Shown: in pieces, positions 44,744 through 53,548 of the stretch
Numbering within the stretch: position 1 is the first letter of the stretch
Layout: each line of letters starts with the position of its first letter
NCBI RefSeq assembly: GCF_000421285.1
Contig: NZ_ATWO01000003.1
Span: forward strand, 1 to 64,000
DNA length: 64,000 nucleotides
Origin: Desulfotignum balticum DSM 7044
GTDB lineage: Bacteria; Desulfobacterota; Desulfobacteria; Desulfobacterales; Desulfobacteraceae
Reading direction: 5' to 3'
Notes under the pieces: model-generated
Seen by the model: only the letters and a program-made list of their open reading frames with translations
Database searches by the model: none
What the model was told of the DNA's origin: nothing
Program-made: the position numbers and the translations under genes

Positions 44744-46552
44744 TTAAGATCCAAATGAGGTGTCAGCCATGTCCAGGGCGCTGGTATCACCGGCCTGGAT
44801 CACCGCCATTTTTGCCTGGGCCACCGGCAGCACCGTGCGGATAAAAAACCGGGCCCCTGTCACCTGGCCCTGGTAAAAGGCAGCATCCTTTTTTTTGGGA
44901 TTGTCCCCAAGTTTTCGGGCGGCAATCACAGCCCGCCACAAGAGCATCCACCCCATCAGGGTGTCGCCGGTGACATCCAGAAACGGATGGGCATGGACAA
45001 ATGCGGTCAATATGTTTTTCGACCCCAGATCCCCGGCCAGTTTTCCGGCGGTTTCCTTTAAATGGTTGAGGGTGGTTTCCAGGATATCTGCCAGGGATAC
45101 CAGTTCTGTTTCTTTTTTTGCGGCACCAATGGTTTGTTCCACTTCAGTGACCAGATCCATGAAGGCCTGACCCTGGTTAAGCCCCAGTTTCCTGCCCAAA
45201 AGATCCATGGCCTGGATTCCGTTGGTGCCCTCATAAATCTGGGTGATCCGGCAGTCCCGAAGCAGCTGCTCCTGGGGATATTCCCGGGTGTACCCGTATC
45301 CGCCAAACACCTGAAGTCCTGAGGAGCAGAGTTCAAAGGCCCGGTCCGTGACATACCCCTTGGCCACAGGGATGAGCACATCGATGAGCCCCTGGTATCG
45401 GGCTTTCTCATCTTTATCTGAACTCAGGGTCATCCGGTCTTCCAGAAACCCTACATAAAACAGCAGGCTGCGCATTGCTTCGGAAGCGGTTTTCATTGAG
45501 AGCAGCGTGCGCCGGATATCCGGATGCTGGATGATGGGGATACCCGAAGACCCTTTGGGTGCGGTCAGGGCCGCTCCCTGAACCCGGTCTCTGGCATAGT
45601 TCAGGGCATTGAGGTAAGATGCCCCGGCACAGGCAAATCCCTGCATGCCCACATGAAGCCGGGCTTCATTCATCATCACGAACATGGCCCGCATGCCTTT
45701 GTTTTCTTTTCCTAAAAGGGTGCCGATGCACGCCCCTTTGCCGCCCAGGGTCATGGCACAGGTGGGACTGCCGTGGATGCCCATTTTATGCTCGATGCCG
45801 GTGCACACGATATCGTTGAATTCTCCCGGGGTGCCGTCCTCGTTCACCCGAAATTTGGGTACCAGGAACAGGGAGATGCCGGCCGTACCGGCCGGTGCCC
45901 CCTCGATTCTGGCCAGCACCGGGTGAATAATGTTTTCCACCAGATCGGTGTCGCCCGAAGAGATGAAAATCTTGCTGCCAAAAATGCGGTGAGTGCCGTC
46001 ATCATTTTTCACGGCTTTGGTGGTCAATGCCCCCACATCCGATCCGGCTTCCGGCTCGGTAAGCAGCATGGAGCCGCCCCATTTACCGGTATACATATTT
46101 TTCAAATACATTTTTTTCTGCAGGTCCGTGCCGAACCGTTCCACCAGCTTGCCGGCCCCGTGAATCAGAATGTTGTGGAGCATGAACGGAAAATTGGCAC
46201 CGTTAAAATAGTTTTCAGCGGCCATGGCCACAGTGCGGGGCATGCCCTGCCCGCCCCAGGCCGGATCATCACACATGGCGATCCATTCGCCCTGTCTGAA
46301 AAGATCATAGGCCCGGTGAAACGCTTTGGGGACGGTTACCTGTCCGCTGTCAAACGTGCAGCCCTCTTCATCTGCTTCCCGCTGGCAGGAAAGCAGTTCC
46401 TTGAGGGCCAGGTTCCGGGCCTCAGATACGATCAGGTCAACGGTTTTCCGGGTGAATTCCGAAAAATGATCATGCCGGCTCAATTGTTCCACTTCCAGTT
46501 GTTCGTGAAGAACAAAATCCACATCCCGGCGGTCTGCAACCTCTTGTGCCAT
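44744..46552 (-). CDS. Acyl-CoA dehydrogenase, long form with C-terminal extension
   Basis: A 602-residue flavoenzyme. ACAD core motifs are MYLKNMYTGKWGGSMLLTEP (FAD/substrate), GLQVFGGYGYTREYPQEQLL and RDCRITQIYEGTNGIQAMDL. The last 120 residues form an added helical domain, as in the AcdA/FadE-like 600-residue class. AGGAG five bases before ATG 46552 sets the start; the frame is open 71 codons upstream through a region overlapping hbd and is rejected. It is the second gene of the beta-oxidation operon. Confidence 0.94.
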   Translation of the reverse strand: MAQEVADRRDVDFVLHEQLEVEQLSRHDHFSEFTRKTVDLIVSEARNLALKELLSCQREADEEGCTFDSGQVTVPKAFHRAYDLFRQGEWIAMCDDPAWGGQGMPRTVAMAAENYFNGANFPFMLHNILIHGAGKLVERFGTDLQKKMYLKNMYTGKWGGSMLLTEPEAGSDVGALTTKAVKNDDGTHRIFGSKIFISSGDTDLVENIIHPVLARIEGAPAGTAGISLFLVPKFRVNEDGTPGEFNDIVCTGIEHKMGIHGSPTCAMTLGGKGACIGTLLGKENKGMRAMFVMMNEARLHVGMQGFACAGASYLNALNYARDRVQGAALTAPKGSSGIPIIQHPDIRRTLLSMKTASEAMRSLLFYVGFLEDRMTLSSDKDEKARYQGLIDVLIPVAKGYVTDRAFELCSSGLQVFGGYGYTREYPQEQLLRDCRITQIYEGTNGIQAMDLLGRKLGLNQGQAFMDLVTEVEQTIGAAKKETELVSLADILETTLNHLKETAGKLAGDLGSKNILTAFVHAHPFLDVTGDTLMGWMLLWRAVIAARKLGDNPKKKDAAFYQGQVTGARFFIRTVLPVAQAKMAVIQAGDTSALDMADTSFGS

Positions 46553-46634
46553 GGGTGCTCCTTTTTTGGTGTTTGATTCGATCAAAGACAGATGGCCCGG
46601 AACTGAAATTTGGGTCAGCCCGGGCCCATGGGTC

Positions 46635-47492
46635 CTATTTGGTGTAATCGTAGAATCCTTTGCCGCTTTTGCGGCCCAGGTATCCGGCCCGCACCATTTT
46701 GCGCAGCAACGGCGCCGGCCGGTACTTGTCTTCTCCCAGTTCCCGGTGAAACCCTTCCAGCACAAACAATATGGTGTCCAGGCCCACCATGTCGGACAGG
46801 GCCAGCGGCCCGATGGGATGATTGGCCCCCAGCATCATGGATTTGTCGATATCTTCGGCCGATGCCACGCCTTCGGCCAGAACAAAAATGGCCTCGTTGA
46901 TCATGGGCACCAGAATCCGGTTCACGGCAAATCCCGGGGCTTCCTTGACTTCAATGGGGGTTTTGTCGATTTTTTCCACAAATTCCCAGGCCATGTTCAG
47001 GGTGTCGTCCGACGTGGTGAATCCCCGGATCAGCTCCACCAGCTTCATCACGGGCACGGGATTGAAAAAATGCATGCCGATGACCTTGTCGGGCCGCTGG
47101 GTCACAGCCGCCATTTCTGTAATGGACAATCCCGAGGTATTGGTGGCGATCAGGGTGTCTTTTTTGCAGATGTTGTCCAGATCCTGGAACACCTGTCTTT
47201 TGATGTCCATCACTTCGATGATGGCTTCAATGACCAGGTCTGCCTCACCGGCAGCCCGGGTCAGATCGGTGGTACCGGTGATCCGGCCCAAAACGGCATC
47301 GGCCTCGTCTTTATCCATTTTTCCCTTGGACACGGCCCGGTCCAGGTTGGACTTGATGGTGGTCAACCCGTTTTCCACAAACCGGTCTTCCATATCCCGG
47401 ATGAACACCTCAAATCCGGCCTTGGCACAGACCTGGGCAATGCCGGCACCCATGATTCCCGCGCCCAGCACGCAGATTTTTTTTATTTCCAT
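46635..47492 (-). CDS. hbd: 3-Hydroxybutyryl-CoA dehydrogenase
   Basis: A 285-residue protein: NAD-binding [20 protein letters not shown], catalytic His/Glu region [19 protein letters not shown], and C-terminal [20 protein letters not shown] with [13 protein letters not shown]. It oxidises 3-hydroxyacyl-CoA to 3-ketoacyl-CoA. AGGAG precedes the ATG. It is the first gene of the operon driven by the -24/-12 promoter and divergent from the sigma-54 activator. Confidence 0.95.
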   Translation of the reverse strand: MEIKKICVLGAGIMGAGIAQVCAKAGFEVFIRDMEDRFVENGLTTIKSNLDRAVSKGKMDKDEADAVLGRITGTTDLTRAAGEADLVIEAIIEVMDIKRQVFQDLDNICKKDTLIATNTSGLSITEMAAVTQRPDKVIGMHFFNPVPVMKLVELIRGFTTSDDTLNMAWEFVEKIDKTPIEVKEAPGFAVNRILVPMINEAIFVLAEGVASAEDIDKSMMLGANHPIGPLALSDMVGLDTILFVLEGFHRELGEDKYRPAPLLRKMVRAGYLGRKSGKGFYDYTK

Positions 47493-47541
47493 ATGTCACT
47501 CCTCTTGGTTACAGGTTGTCTGGTTCAATGGATAATTAAAA

Positions 47542-47558
47542 AGCACAAATCATGCCTG
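47542..47558 (-). promoter_or_regulatory. Sigma-54 (-24/-12) promoter of the hbd operon
   Basis: On the minus strand AGGCATGATTTGTGCTT has GG and GC exactly ten bases apart and fits the TGGCAC-N5-TTGC consensus at most positions. A transcript would start about 40 bases before the hbd ATG. The divergently encoded activator with a GAFTGA motif makes this convincing. Confidence 0.65.
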
Positions 47559-47617
47559 AAATAGATTCCTTTTTTATTTCAAGATGTTATATGCTTGTTC
47601 CTTAACAAATAGATTGA

Positions 47618-47636
47618 TTTTCCATCCCATGGAAAA
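47618..47636. promoter_or_regulatory. Palindrome in activator-hbd intergenic region
   Basis: TTTTCCAT-CCC-ATGGAAAA, perfect 8-base arms. It lies about 90-105 bases upstream of the expected hbd transcript start, a usual distance for an activator site. Confidence 0.45.
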
Positions 47637-47643
47637 GAAAAAT

Positions 47644-47687
47644 CTGTTCTATTTAAAAGTTTTTCTATAAACTGTCGAATAGAACAG
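47644..47687. promoter_or_regulatory. Candidate upstream activating sequence (10-base inverted repeat)
   Basis: CTGTTCTATT and AATAGAACAG are perfect arms with a 24-base spacer that itself holds a further TTCTATA. It lies just before the activator gene and roughly 115-155 bases upstream of the hbd transcript start, so it could serve both activation and autoregulation. Confidence 0.55.
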
Positions 47688-47702
47688 GAAGGATGTTTGT
47701 TT

Positions 47703-49256
47703 ATGACTGCCACGCAATCAGATGAAAAAGAGTTTTTCAGGGAAGCCACGCTCCGGCTGTGCTCCAGTCTGGATCTGGAACGGGCCCTCCACCAGTGCCT
47801 TTTATATGTAAGGCGGTTTATGCCGGCCGGTCAGATGGGGTTTCAGGTGTATCATCCCAGGACCGGGACCGTGGAGATGGTGGCCCATGCCACCCCCCGG
47901 TCCGGCCGGGCCGTGTCCATCCGGATTCCATTGTCCAGAACCGGGCGCCGCCAGGTGGAAACCCGCCGTCTGGAAAGAATCCGGGTGATTGAACGGCTGG
48001 GCAATGATCCCGTGACCGGGCCGGTGGCGGATCGGCTCAAGGCCTGGGACCTGTCTGCCGTGGTCATGGACCTGGTGCTGGAAAAAACCATGCTGGGGAT
48101 TTTCAGTGTGTTCAATGACGGGCATCATTCATTTACCCCGTCCCATGTTCATTTGCTCAGTCTTCTGGCCAAGCCCTGTGCCATTGCGCTGACCAACAGT
48201 CTGCGGTTCCGGGAGCTGAAAAATCTCAAGGAACTTTTGGCGGATGACAACCGGTACCTGCAGGATGAACTGCATAAAATATCCGGTGAAAAAGTCGTGG
48301 GGGCAAGCCAGGGCCTCAAGCCGGTGATGGAAATGGTGCGTCAGGTGGCGCCCCTGGAAAGTCCGGTGCTGCTGCTGGGAGAAACCGGTACCGGCAAAGA
48401 GGTGATCGCCAATGCCATCCACAACCTGTCCCTTCGCAAAGACGGGCCGTTTATCCGGGTGAACTGCGGGGCCATTCCCGCATCCCTTCTGGACAGTGAA
48501 CTGTTCGGGTATGAAAAAGGCGCGTTCACCGGTGCCGTCTCCCGGAAAAGAGGCCGTATCGAACGGGCCCAGGGCGGGACCCTGTTTCTGGATGAAATCG
48601 GAGAACTGCCGGCCGAGGCCCAGATCCGGCTTTTGCGGGTGCTTCAGGAAAAGGAAATCGACCGGGTGGGGGGCAGTGAAACCATTGGCGTAAATATCCG
48701 GGTCATTGCCGCCACCCACCGGAATCTGGAAAAAATGATGGCCGATCGTCAGTTCCGGCCGGATCTGTTTTTCCGGCTTCAGGTGTTTCCCATTGAGATC
48801 CCGCCCCTCCGGGACCGGACACCGGATATTCCGGATCTGGTGAGGCATTTTATCGAAAAAAAATCCCGGGAAATGAAGCGCCACCAGGTACCCCGTGTTT
48901 CCAGCGCCGTCATGGACCGGTTGATGGCATATCAATGGCCCGGCAATATCCGGGAACTGGAAAATGCCGTGGAAAGATCCATGATCCTGGACCGTTCCGG
49001 ATACCTGGATTTCTGTGAAATCGGTCTGTCTCCGGCATCAATACCCCGGCCCATGGTGCCTGAAAAAGCGGATTTTACTCCCACCGGCCGGAGTCTGGAC
49101 CAGGTGATGGCCGATCATATCCAGACCGTGCTGCACCAGTGCAAAGGCCGGGTGGAAGGGGACAAAGGCGCGGCAAAGGTTCTGGCAATGCATCCGTCGA
49201 CTCTGCGCAAACGCATGAAAAAGCTCAATATTCCTTTTGGCCGAAATGCCGGATAG
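47703..49256 (+). CDS. Sigma-54-dependent transcriptional activator with GAF domain
   Basis: A 517-residue enhancer-binding protein. The N-terminal GAF-like domain (about 10-165) is followed by the AAA+ domain: Walker A LLGETGTGKEVIANAIH, the sigma-54 contact motif in GYEKGAFTGAVSRKRG, Walker B GTLFLDEIGELP, and sensor regions. A Fis-type HTH closes it: KVLAMHPSTLRKRMKKLNI. ATG 47703 has AGGAAGG ten bases upstream; a TTG at 47697 is possible. Its place next to a -24/-12 promoter points to control of the hbd operon, with the GAF domain sensing a small effector, perhaps a fatty acid or its CoA ester (inference). Confidence 0.93.
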   Translation: MTATQSDEKEFFREATLRLCSSLDLERALHQCLLYVRRFMPAGQMGFQVYHPRTGTVEMVAHATPRSGRAVSIRIPLSRTGRRQVETRRLERIRVIERLGNDPVTGPVADRLKAWDLSAVVMDLVLEKTMLGIFSVFNDGHHSFTPSHVHLLSLLAKPCAIALTNSLRFRELKNLKELLADDNRYLQDELHKISGEKVVGASQGLKPVMEMVRQVAPLESPVLLLGETGTGKEVIANAIHNLSLRKDGPFIRVNCGAIPASLLDSELFGYEKGAFTGAVSRKRGRIERAQGGTLFLDEIGELPAEAQIRLLRVLQEKEIDRVGGSETIGVNIRVIAATHRNLEKMMADRQFRPDLFFRLQVFPIEIPPLRDRTPDIPDLVRHFIEKKSREMKRHQVPRVSSAVMDRLMAYQWPGNIRELENAVERSMILDRSGYLDFCEIGLSPASIPRPMVPEKADFTPTGRSLDQVMADHIQTVLHQCKGRVEGDKGAAKVLAMHPSTLRKRMKKLNIPFGRNAG

Positions 49257-49304
49257 GTTTCAGTCTCTCAATTCAGGACCAAAGACGTCTGTTTTTCTTT
49301 GAAT

Positions 49305-49326
49305 CAGACATAAAATGTCTTTTTTC
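49305..49326 (+). terminator. Weak intrinsic terminator after the activator gene
   Basis: AGACAT-AAA-ATGTCT followed by TTTTT, about 50 bases after the stop codon. The six-base AT-rich stem is weak. Confidence 0.4.
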
Positions 49327-49366
49327 TGATCTTTTTGGTTTGCGATACCTGTCAGGCAAATGACCC

Positions 49367-49556
49367 GTGCCGGGCGGTCCCTGTGGGCCTCACCCTCTGC
49401 CGTGTTTGACAGGGAGTAAGGGCAAGCTGCGCTGAACGGCAAAAACTGCGGGCAGGTATGTCCTCAAACAGTTTGCCGTTTTGACCGCTTCGCATGCCCA
49501 ACTCCCTGTAGCAAACGCGTCAGAATGGGATTCAACCCACAGAAACCGCCCGGCAC
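49367..49556. repeat. Long nested imperfect palindrome (190 bases)
   Basis: Outer arms GTGCCGGGCGGT (49367) and ACCGCCCGGCAC (end 49556) are perfect, followed inward by CTGTGGG/CCCACAG with two-base mismatches between. Inner arms are ACAGGGAGT (49409)/ACTCCCTGT (49501), GGGCA/TGCCC and AACGGCAAA/TTTGCCGTT. The whole can fold as one branched hairpin. It could be a structured RNA, a non-autonomous transposable repeat, or a REP-type element. Confidence 0.6.
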
Positions 49557-49659
49557 TCGCCGTTGAAGCCAAACAATAGGCAGGAAAGACGTTTCAGCCA
49601 GAGGAATTTCCCGCACGACGGATGGCATAGCAGAGCCGGTTCTCCTTTTGTACAGCGGA

Positions 49660-49744
49660 GCCCCCGGTGGGGGTGTCTTGCTGACGGACTGTCGGAGCCA
49701 CCCCGTGGATTCCTGTCCGGCAGCAAGACACCCCCACCGGGGGC
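49660..49744. repeat. Perfect 24-base inverted repeat with structured loop
   Basis: Arms 49660-49683 and 49721-49744 are exact reverse complements of 24 bases (outer end GCCCCCGG, inner end CTTGCTG). The 37-base loop can itself pair (CGGAC/GTCCG and CCAC/GTGG). No run of T follows, so a simple terminator is unlikely. Confidence 0.7.
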
Positions 49745-49837
49745 GGCCTTCTGCCGAATAAAGTTTTTCCAGTGGTATGATTTATGCTGAAGAGATTTTG
49801 AAAAATCATACATTTTTACGCAAAAAAGAGGTGAAAA

Positions 49838-50176
49838 ATGAACTGGAAATTCTGGAAAAAAACCGGCACTGACCCGCTTCCCAAACCCAAGGAACTGACA
49901 TCGGATCTGGGAAAATACCTGGTGGTGAACCTGCAGTATGATCCGGACTGGGTTTGGCAGCTCAAAATGGTCACCGACCTGCCAAAGGACGGAACCGCCC
50001 GTTTCCGGGTGTTTGATTCGGCCACGGCGGCCATGCAGGGACAGACCATAAAAAACTATACCTCCCTGGACGGACAGCAGGGCCTGATCCTGTTTGACGG
50101 CTGGTACCGCAAACAGACCCGGGAACTTGAGGTAAACGATTACTACCAGGCCATGAAAAACGACCAGGCGGTTTGA
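49838..50176 (+). CDS. Hypothetical small protein
   Basis: A 112-residue protein with a basic N-terminus (MNWKFWKKTGTDPLPKPK) and the segment LVVNLQYDPDWVWQLKMVTD, then FRVFDSATAAMQGQTIKNY and GLILFDGWYRKQTRELEVND. I do not recognise the family. It is hydrophilic, without signal peptide or membrane helix, and probably a beta-rich cytosolic domain. AGAGGTGAAAA precedes the ATG. It lies just after the palindromes and 21 bases before a YkgJ-like gene on the same strand. Confidence 0.7.
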   Translation: MNWKFWKKTGTDPLPKPKELTSDLGKYLVVNLQYDPDWVWQLKMVTDLPKDGTARFRVFDSATAAMQGQTIKNYTSLDGQQGLILFDGWYRKQTRELEVNDYYQAMKNDQAV

Positions 50177-50197
50177 ATTCCCATACATTCGGATGCT

Positions 50198-50551
50198 GTG
50201 GCACTGCCCCTCAGAAAGGAACCGGTAAAGCCGGGTCCCTGTATGAAGTGCGGTGCCTGCTGCGCATTTTATTCGGTGGCATTGCAGGACACGGATGACG
50301 ACCGGGGCGTGCCCCTGGATCTGATCAAAGGTGACCGAATATCCGGCTGGTTCATGAAAGGGACCCAGGCAATGTCACCCCGGTGCGCGGCCCTGGAAGG
50401 GGCGGTGGGCACCCGGGTGACATGTGCCATTTACATGGCCCGGCCCGGGGTTTGCCGCGATTTTCCCCGATCATGGGAGAACGGCCGGGAAAATCCCTTG
50501 TGTGACCGGGCCCGGATGGTTTACGGGCTCCAGCCCTTTTCTTCCCATTAA
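50198..50551 (+). CDS. YkgJ-family cysteine cluster protein
   Basis: A 117-residue protein with CMKCGACCAF near the N-terminus, CAALEG and CAIYMARPGVCRDFPRSW: the CxxCxxCC...C...C pattern of the YkgJ/UPF0153 zinc- or iron-cluster family. Function is unknown. The start appears to be GTG 50198; no ATG precedes the Cys motif in frame, and the ribosome-binding site is weak. Confidence 0.8.
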   Translation: MALPLRKEPVKPGPCMKCGACCAFYSVALQDTDDDRGVPLDLIKGDRISGWFMKGTQAMSPRCAALEGAVGTRVTCAIYMARPGVCRDFPRSWENGRENPLCDRARMVYGLQPFSSH

Positions 50552-50668
50552 AAAAATTAATTTTCTGATTAGATCTGTATCGTCCAAATTTTATGCGCCA
50601 ATTATTTAAATACTAAGCTTTTTGTTCTTAATTTTTCTCATTTTAAAAAACTTTTCAAAAAAAAATGA

Positions 50669-50697
50669 TTGACACGGTGAGAGAATCTCTTTAGATT
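50669..50697 (+). promoter_or_regulatory. Sigma-70 promoter of the glutamate synthase operon
   Basis: TTGACA, 17-base spacer, TAGATT: the best promoter match in the window. The spacer contains AGAGA-A-TCTCT, a small palindrome that could be an operator. Confidence 0.6.
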
Positions 50698-50714
50698 GAA
50701 ATCCTTGGAAATCG

Positions 50715-50742
50715 GTGAATTCCCTTTTTCTCCAGAATTCGC
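50715..50742 (+). promoter_or_regulatory. Hairpin in the glutamate synthase leader
   Basis: GTGAATTC and GAATTCGC pair (one wobble) across a 12-base loop, in a leader of about 105 bases between the promoter and the first gene. It matches no riboswitch I know. Confidence 0.3.
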
Positions 50743-50808
50743 GGTGAAAAGACGGCCTGCCCAGGGGGTGGGTCCCTGCAATATTTTAAGATGTCAGGAG
50801 ATATTGAT

Positions 50809-51939
50809 ATGTGTCGTTTGTTCGCACTCACCAGCCGGGACCCGGTGTCCCCCATGCTGGCCATCAAGGCGTTGGATGTGATGAAGGAAGGCCATGACGG
50901 GTCCGGCATGGGGTTGTTGCTTCAGGACCTGGGCGGGCCGTTTGAAGAGATGAAAGAGGCCCCGATTCTGTCGGGTATTTTCAGTGAAGAAGGGATCCGG
51001 CGCCTGGATCTGTTCATGATGGATTTAGGCTTTCTCACCAAATATAAAATTTCTTTAAAAGTGCCTAAAAAACCGGTGGAAGGCATTCCCAGAAGAGATC
51101 TGTACCTGATCCGGGCCTATGAACTGCCCGAAGACTGGGACAGTCTGAGCAAAGACGACATGGCGGTCCGGCTGTCCGACATCCGGCTCAAGATCCGCGA
51201 AATGGGAGAGGAAAAAAAAGATATGATGGTGTTTTCCTTCTGGCCGGACACCATCATGATCAAGGAGATCGGAGATCCGCTGCTTCTGGCCGGATATCTG
51301 GGACTGGACCGCAAGGAGCTCAAGGCTAGAATCATCATGGCCCAGGGAAGGCAGAACACCAATTACGCCATTGACCTGTATGCGTGTCATCCGTTTTTCA
51401 TCAAAGGGTACAGCACCATGACCAACGGCGAAAACACGGCATTTATTCCCATCAGGGATTTTCTGACCTCCCGGGGGATTGCCGCCTACACCGGATACCA
51501 GTCCGATTCCGAAGTGTTCGCCCATATCCTGCATTATTCCCTGGTTGAGCTGGGGCTGGGAATCGACGGGTACAAGCATGTGATCACCCCGCTTCAGGAA
51601 AGAGACCTGGCCGTTCATCCCAATGCCGGATTTTTATCTCACCTGAAACGCACCTGCCGGTCTCTGATCATTGACGGCCCCAACTGCGTCATCGGCACCC
51701 TGCCGGACCATTCGTTGTTCATGGTCCAGGACCGCAAAAAGCTGCGGCCCGGTGTGGTGGGAGGGAAGCCCGGCCTTTACGGGTTCTCGTCGGAAATCTG
51801 CGGCCTGGATGCCGTGATTCCGGACCGGGACAAATCCAGAGACATTCAACCCATGCATTTAGACACAGCCATTGTCGGCCCCGACCGCCAGGAGGTAACC
51901 ATATGTCGTCAAACCGAAGCCTTGAACCTTCCGCTTTAA
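50809..51939 (+). CDS. Glutamate synthase glutamine amidotransferase subunit
   Basis: A 376-residue class II amidotransferase. AGGAG eight bases before ATG 50809 puts Cys directly after Met (MCRLFALTSR), so removal of Met exposes the N-terminal nucleophile; upstream in-frame starts would bury it and are rejected. Further motifs are GHDGSGMGLLLQ and YSTMTNGENTAFI with SDSEVFAHILHY. It releases ammonia from glutamine for the next subunit. It overlaps the following gene by 37 bases, so the three genes form one operon. Confidence 0.9.
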   Translation: MCRLFALTSRDPVSPMLAIKALDVMKEGHDGSGMGLLLQDLGGPFEEMKEAPILSGIFSEEGIRRLDLFMMDLGFLTKYKISLKVPKKPVEGIPRRDLYLIRAYELPEDWDSLSKDDMAVRLSDIRLKIREMGEEKKDMMVFSFWPDTIMIKEIGDPLLLAGYLGLDRKELKARIIMAQGRQNTNYAIDLYACHPFFIKGYSTMTNGENTAFIPIRDFLTSRGIAAYTGYQSDSEVFAHILHYSLVELGLGIDGYKHVITPLQERDLAVHPNAGFLSHLKRTCRSLIIDGPNCVIGTLPDHSLFMVQDRKKLRPGVVGGKPGLYGFSSEICGLDAVIPDRDKSRDIQPMHLDTAIVGPDRQEVTICRQTEALNLPL

Positions 51940-53537
51940 GCCTTAACGACCTGCCCTGGCAGGTGAAATTCAGCAATGACCGGTGTACCCTGTGCGGCCA
52001 GTGCACGGCCGTGTGTCCGGTCAAAGCCATTGAACTGGGCGTGTTCAGAAAACGGACCCTCAAACCCAGCATCCGCAGACAGGCGGATCAGGGGGTTGCC
52101 CAGGATGTGTTTTACGGGATCCGGCAGAAAACCGATGTGGCCCATGCCTGTATCGGGTGCGCCATGTGCACCCTGGTGTGCCCCAATGACGCCATCCATC
52201 CGGAAAAAAATCCCGGGCTGGACCGGATGAAGTTTCATATCAACCAGCAGGGGGTGCCCCGGCGCCGGGGCGGTCGCCGCAACGCGGCCGGCTCGATTCT
52301 GGACCGGATCAAGTTCACCCGGATCTCCATGCTCACGGACCCGGCCCTGGATGCCGGACGTCATGAGTTCGAGATGCGGACCCTGCTGGGCCGGGTGCTT
52401 TCCCCCAGGGAAAACATGAAGCGTCTGAAGGAAAACGGGTGGATTCCGCCGGTGCGGGAAATCTATCCGTTGATCATCGGCGGCATGTCTTTCGGTGCCC
52501 TGTCCCCCACCATGTGGGAGGGACTCCAGATGGGGGTGGCGTATCTGAACGAAGAGATGGGCATGCCCGTGCGCATGTGCACAGGTGAAGGCGGATGCCC
52601 GCCCCGGTTGCTGCGGTCCCGGTTCCTTAAATACGTGATTCTCCAGATCGCTTCCGGCTATTTCGGTTGGGATGAGATCATTCACGCCATTCCGCATATG
52701 AAGGAAGATCCCTGCGCCATCGAAATCAAGTACGGCCAGGGAGCCAAACCCGGGGACGGCGGCCTTTTGATGTGGCACAAGGTCAATAAACTCATCGCCG
52801 CCATCCGGGGCGTGCCCGCCGGCGTGAGCCTGCCCAGCCCCCCCACCCACCAGACCCAGTATTCCATTGAGGAATCCGTGGCCAAGATGATCTTGTCCAT
52901 GTCCATGGCCTGGGGGTTCCGGGTGCCGGTGTATCCCAAGATTTCGGCGTCCTCCACCTCCCTGGCCGTGCTCAACAACCTCACCCGCAACGATTATGCG
53001 TCGGGCCTGGCCATTGACGGCGAAGACGGGGGCACAGGTGCGGCCTATACCGTGTCCATGGACCACATGGGACATCCCATTGCCAGCTGTATCAGAGACA
53101 ACTACCTGAACCTGATCAAAATCGGCAAGCAGAACGAGATTCCGATTTTTGCCGGCGGCGGCATCGGCAAAAATGGGAACCTGGCCGCCAATGCCGCGGC
53201 ATTGATCATGCTGGGGGCCTCCGGGGTCCAGATCGGCAAATATGTGATGCAGGCGGCCGCCGGGTGCGTGGGAACCGAAGAGGACCGGTGCAATGTCTGC
53301 AACGTGGGGATCTGTCCCAAAGGCATCACATCCCAGGATCCCCGGCTCTACCGGCGGCTGGACCCTGAAGATGTGGCGGAGCGGGTGGTGGACCTGTTTG
53401 TGTCTTTTGACACGGAACTCAAAAAGATCGTGGCGCCCCTGGGCCGGTCCACCTCTCTGCCCATCGGCATGTCCGACGCCCTGGGTATTGACGATGTTGC
53501 GGCAGCCCAGCGATTGAGTATCAAGTATGTAGTGTAA
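51903..53537 (+). CDS. Glutamate synthase FMN-binding subunit with N-terminal ferredoxin domain
   Basis: A 544-residue protein. Two 4Fe-4S motifs open it (CTLCGQCTAVCPVKAI and CIGCAMCTLVCPNDAI). The Glu_synthase FMN barrel follows from about 165, with IIGGMSFGALSPTMWEGLQM, KYGQGAKPGDGGLLMWHKVN, AIDGEDGGTGAAYTVSMDHM and the [3Fe-4S] Cys region near CVGTEEDRCNVCNVGICPKG. It converts 2-oxoglutarate and ammonia to glutamate. The N-terminal ferredoxin clusters place it in the archaeal/anaerobe-type split GOGAT, with electrons entering from the neighbouring subunit. Confidence 0.93.
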   Translation: MSSNRSLEPSALSLNDLPWQVKFSNDRCTLCGQCTAVCPVKAIELGVFRKRTLKPSIRRQADQGVAQDVFYGIRQKTDVAHACIGCAMCTLVCPNDAIHPEKNPGLDRMKFHINQQGVPRRRGGRRNAAGSILDRIKFTRISMLTDPALDAGRHEFEMRTLLGRVLSPRENMKRLKENGWIPPVREIYPLIIGGMSFGALSPTMWEGLQMGVAYLNEEMGMPVRMCTGEGGCPPRLLRSRFLKYVILQIASGYFGWDEIIHAIPHMKEDPCAIEIKYGQGAKPGDGGLLMWHKVNKLIAAIRGVPAGVSLPSPPTHQTQYSIEESVAKMILSMSMAWGFRVPVYPKISASSTSLAVLNNLTRNDYASGLAIDGEDGGTGAAYTVSMDHMGHPIASCIRDNYLNLIKIGKQNEIPIFAGGGIGKNGNLAANAAALIMLGASGVQIGKYVMQAAAGCVGTEEDRCNVCNVGICPKGITSQDPRLYRRLDPEDVAERVVDLFVSFDTELKKIVAPLGRSTSLPIGMSDALGIDDVAAAQRLSIKYVV

Positions 53538-53548
53538 GGAATTCAGAT

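Larger units (their letters stand above)
49257..49837. other. 580-base non-coding stretch made of palindromes
   Basis: Between the activator gene and a small hypothetical gene there is no convincing coding region. It holds a terminator-like hairpin and two long structured palindromes (listed separately). The frames crossing it are interrupted or palindromic by-products. Confidence 0.6.

Noticed and set aside
49367-49744. Integron attC sites
   Set aside because: The palindromes are long and structured but lack convincing paired R/L core sites and no integrase or cassette array is nearby.
49532-50188. 218-residue minus-strand frame over the palindromes
   Set aside because: It spans both the 24-base inverted repeat and the hypothetical gene antisense, and has no ribosome site or recognisable domain.
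50698-50808. Known riboswitch in the glutamate synthase leader
   Set aside because: I compared with cobalamin, glnA/downstream-peptide and ykkC motifs from memory and found no match beyond a generic hairpin.
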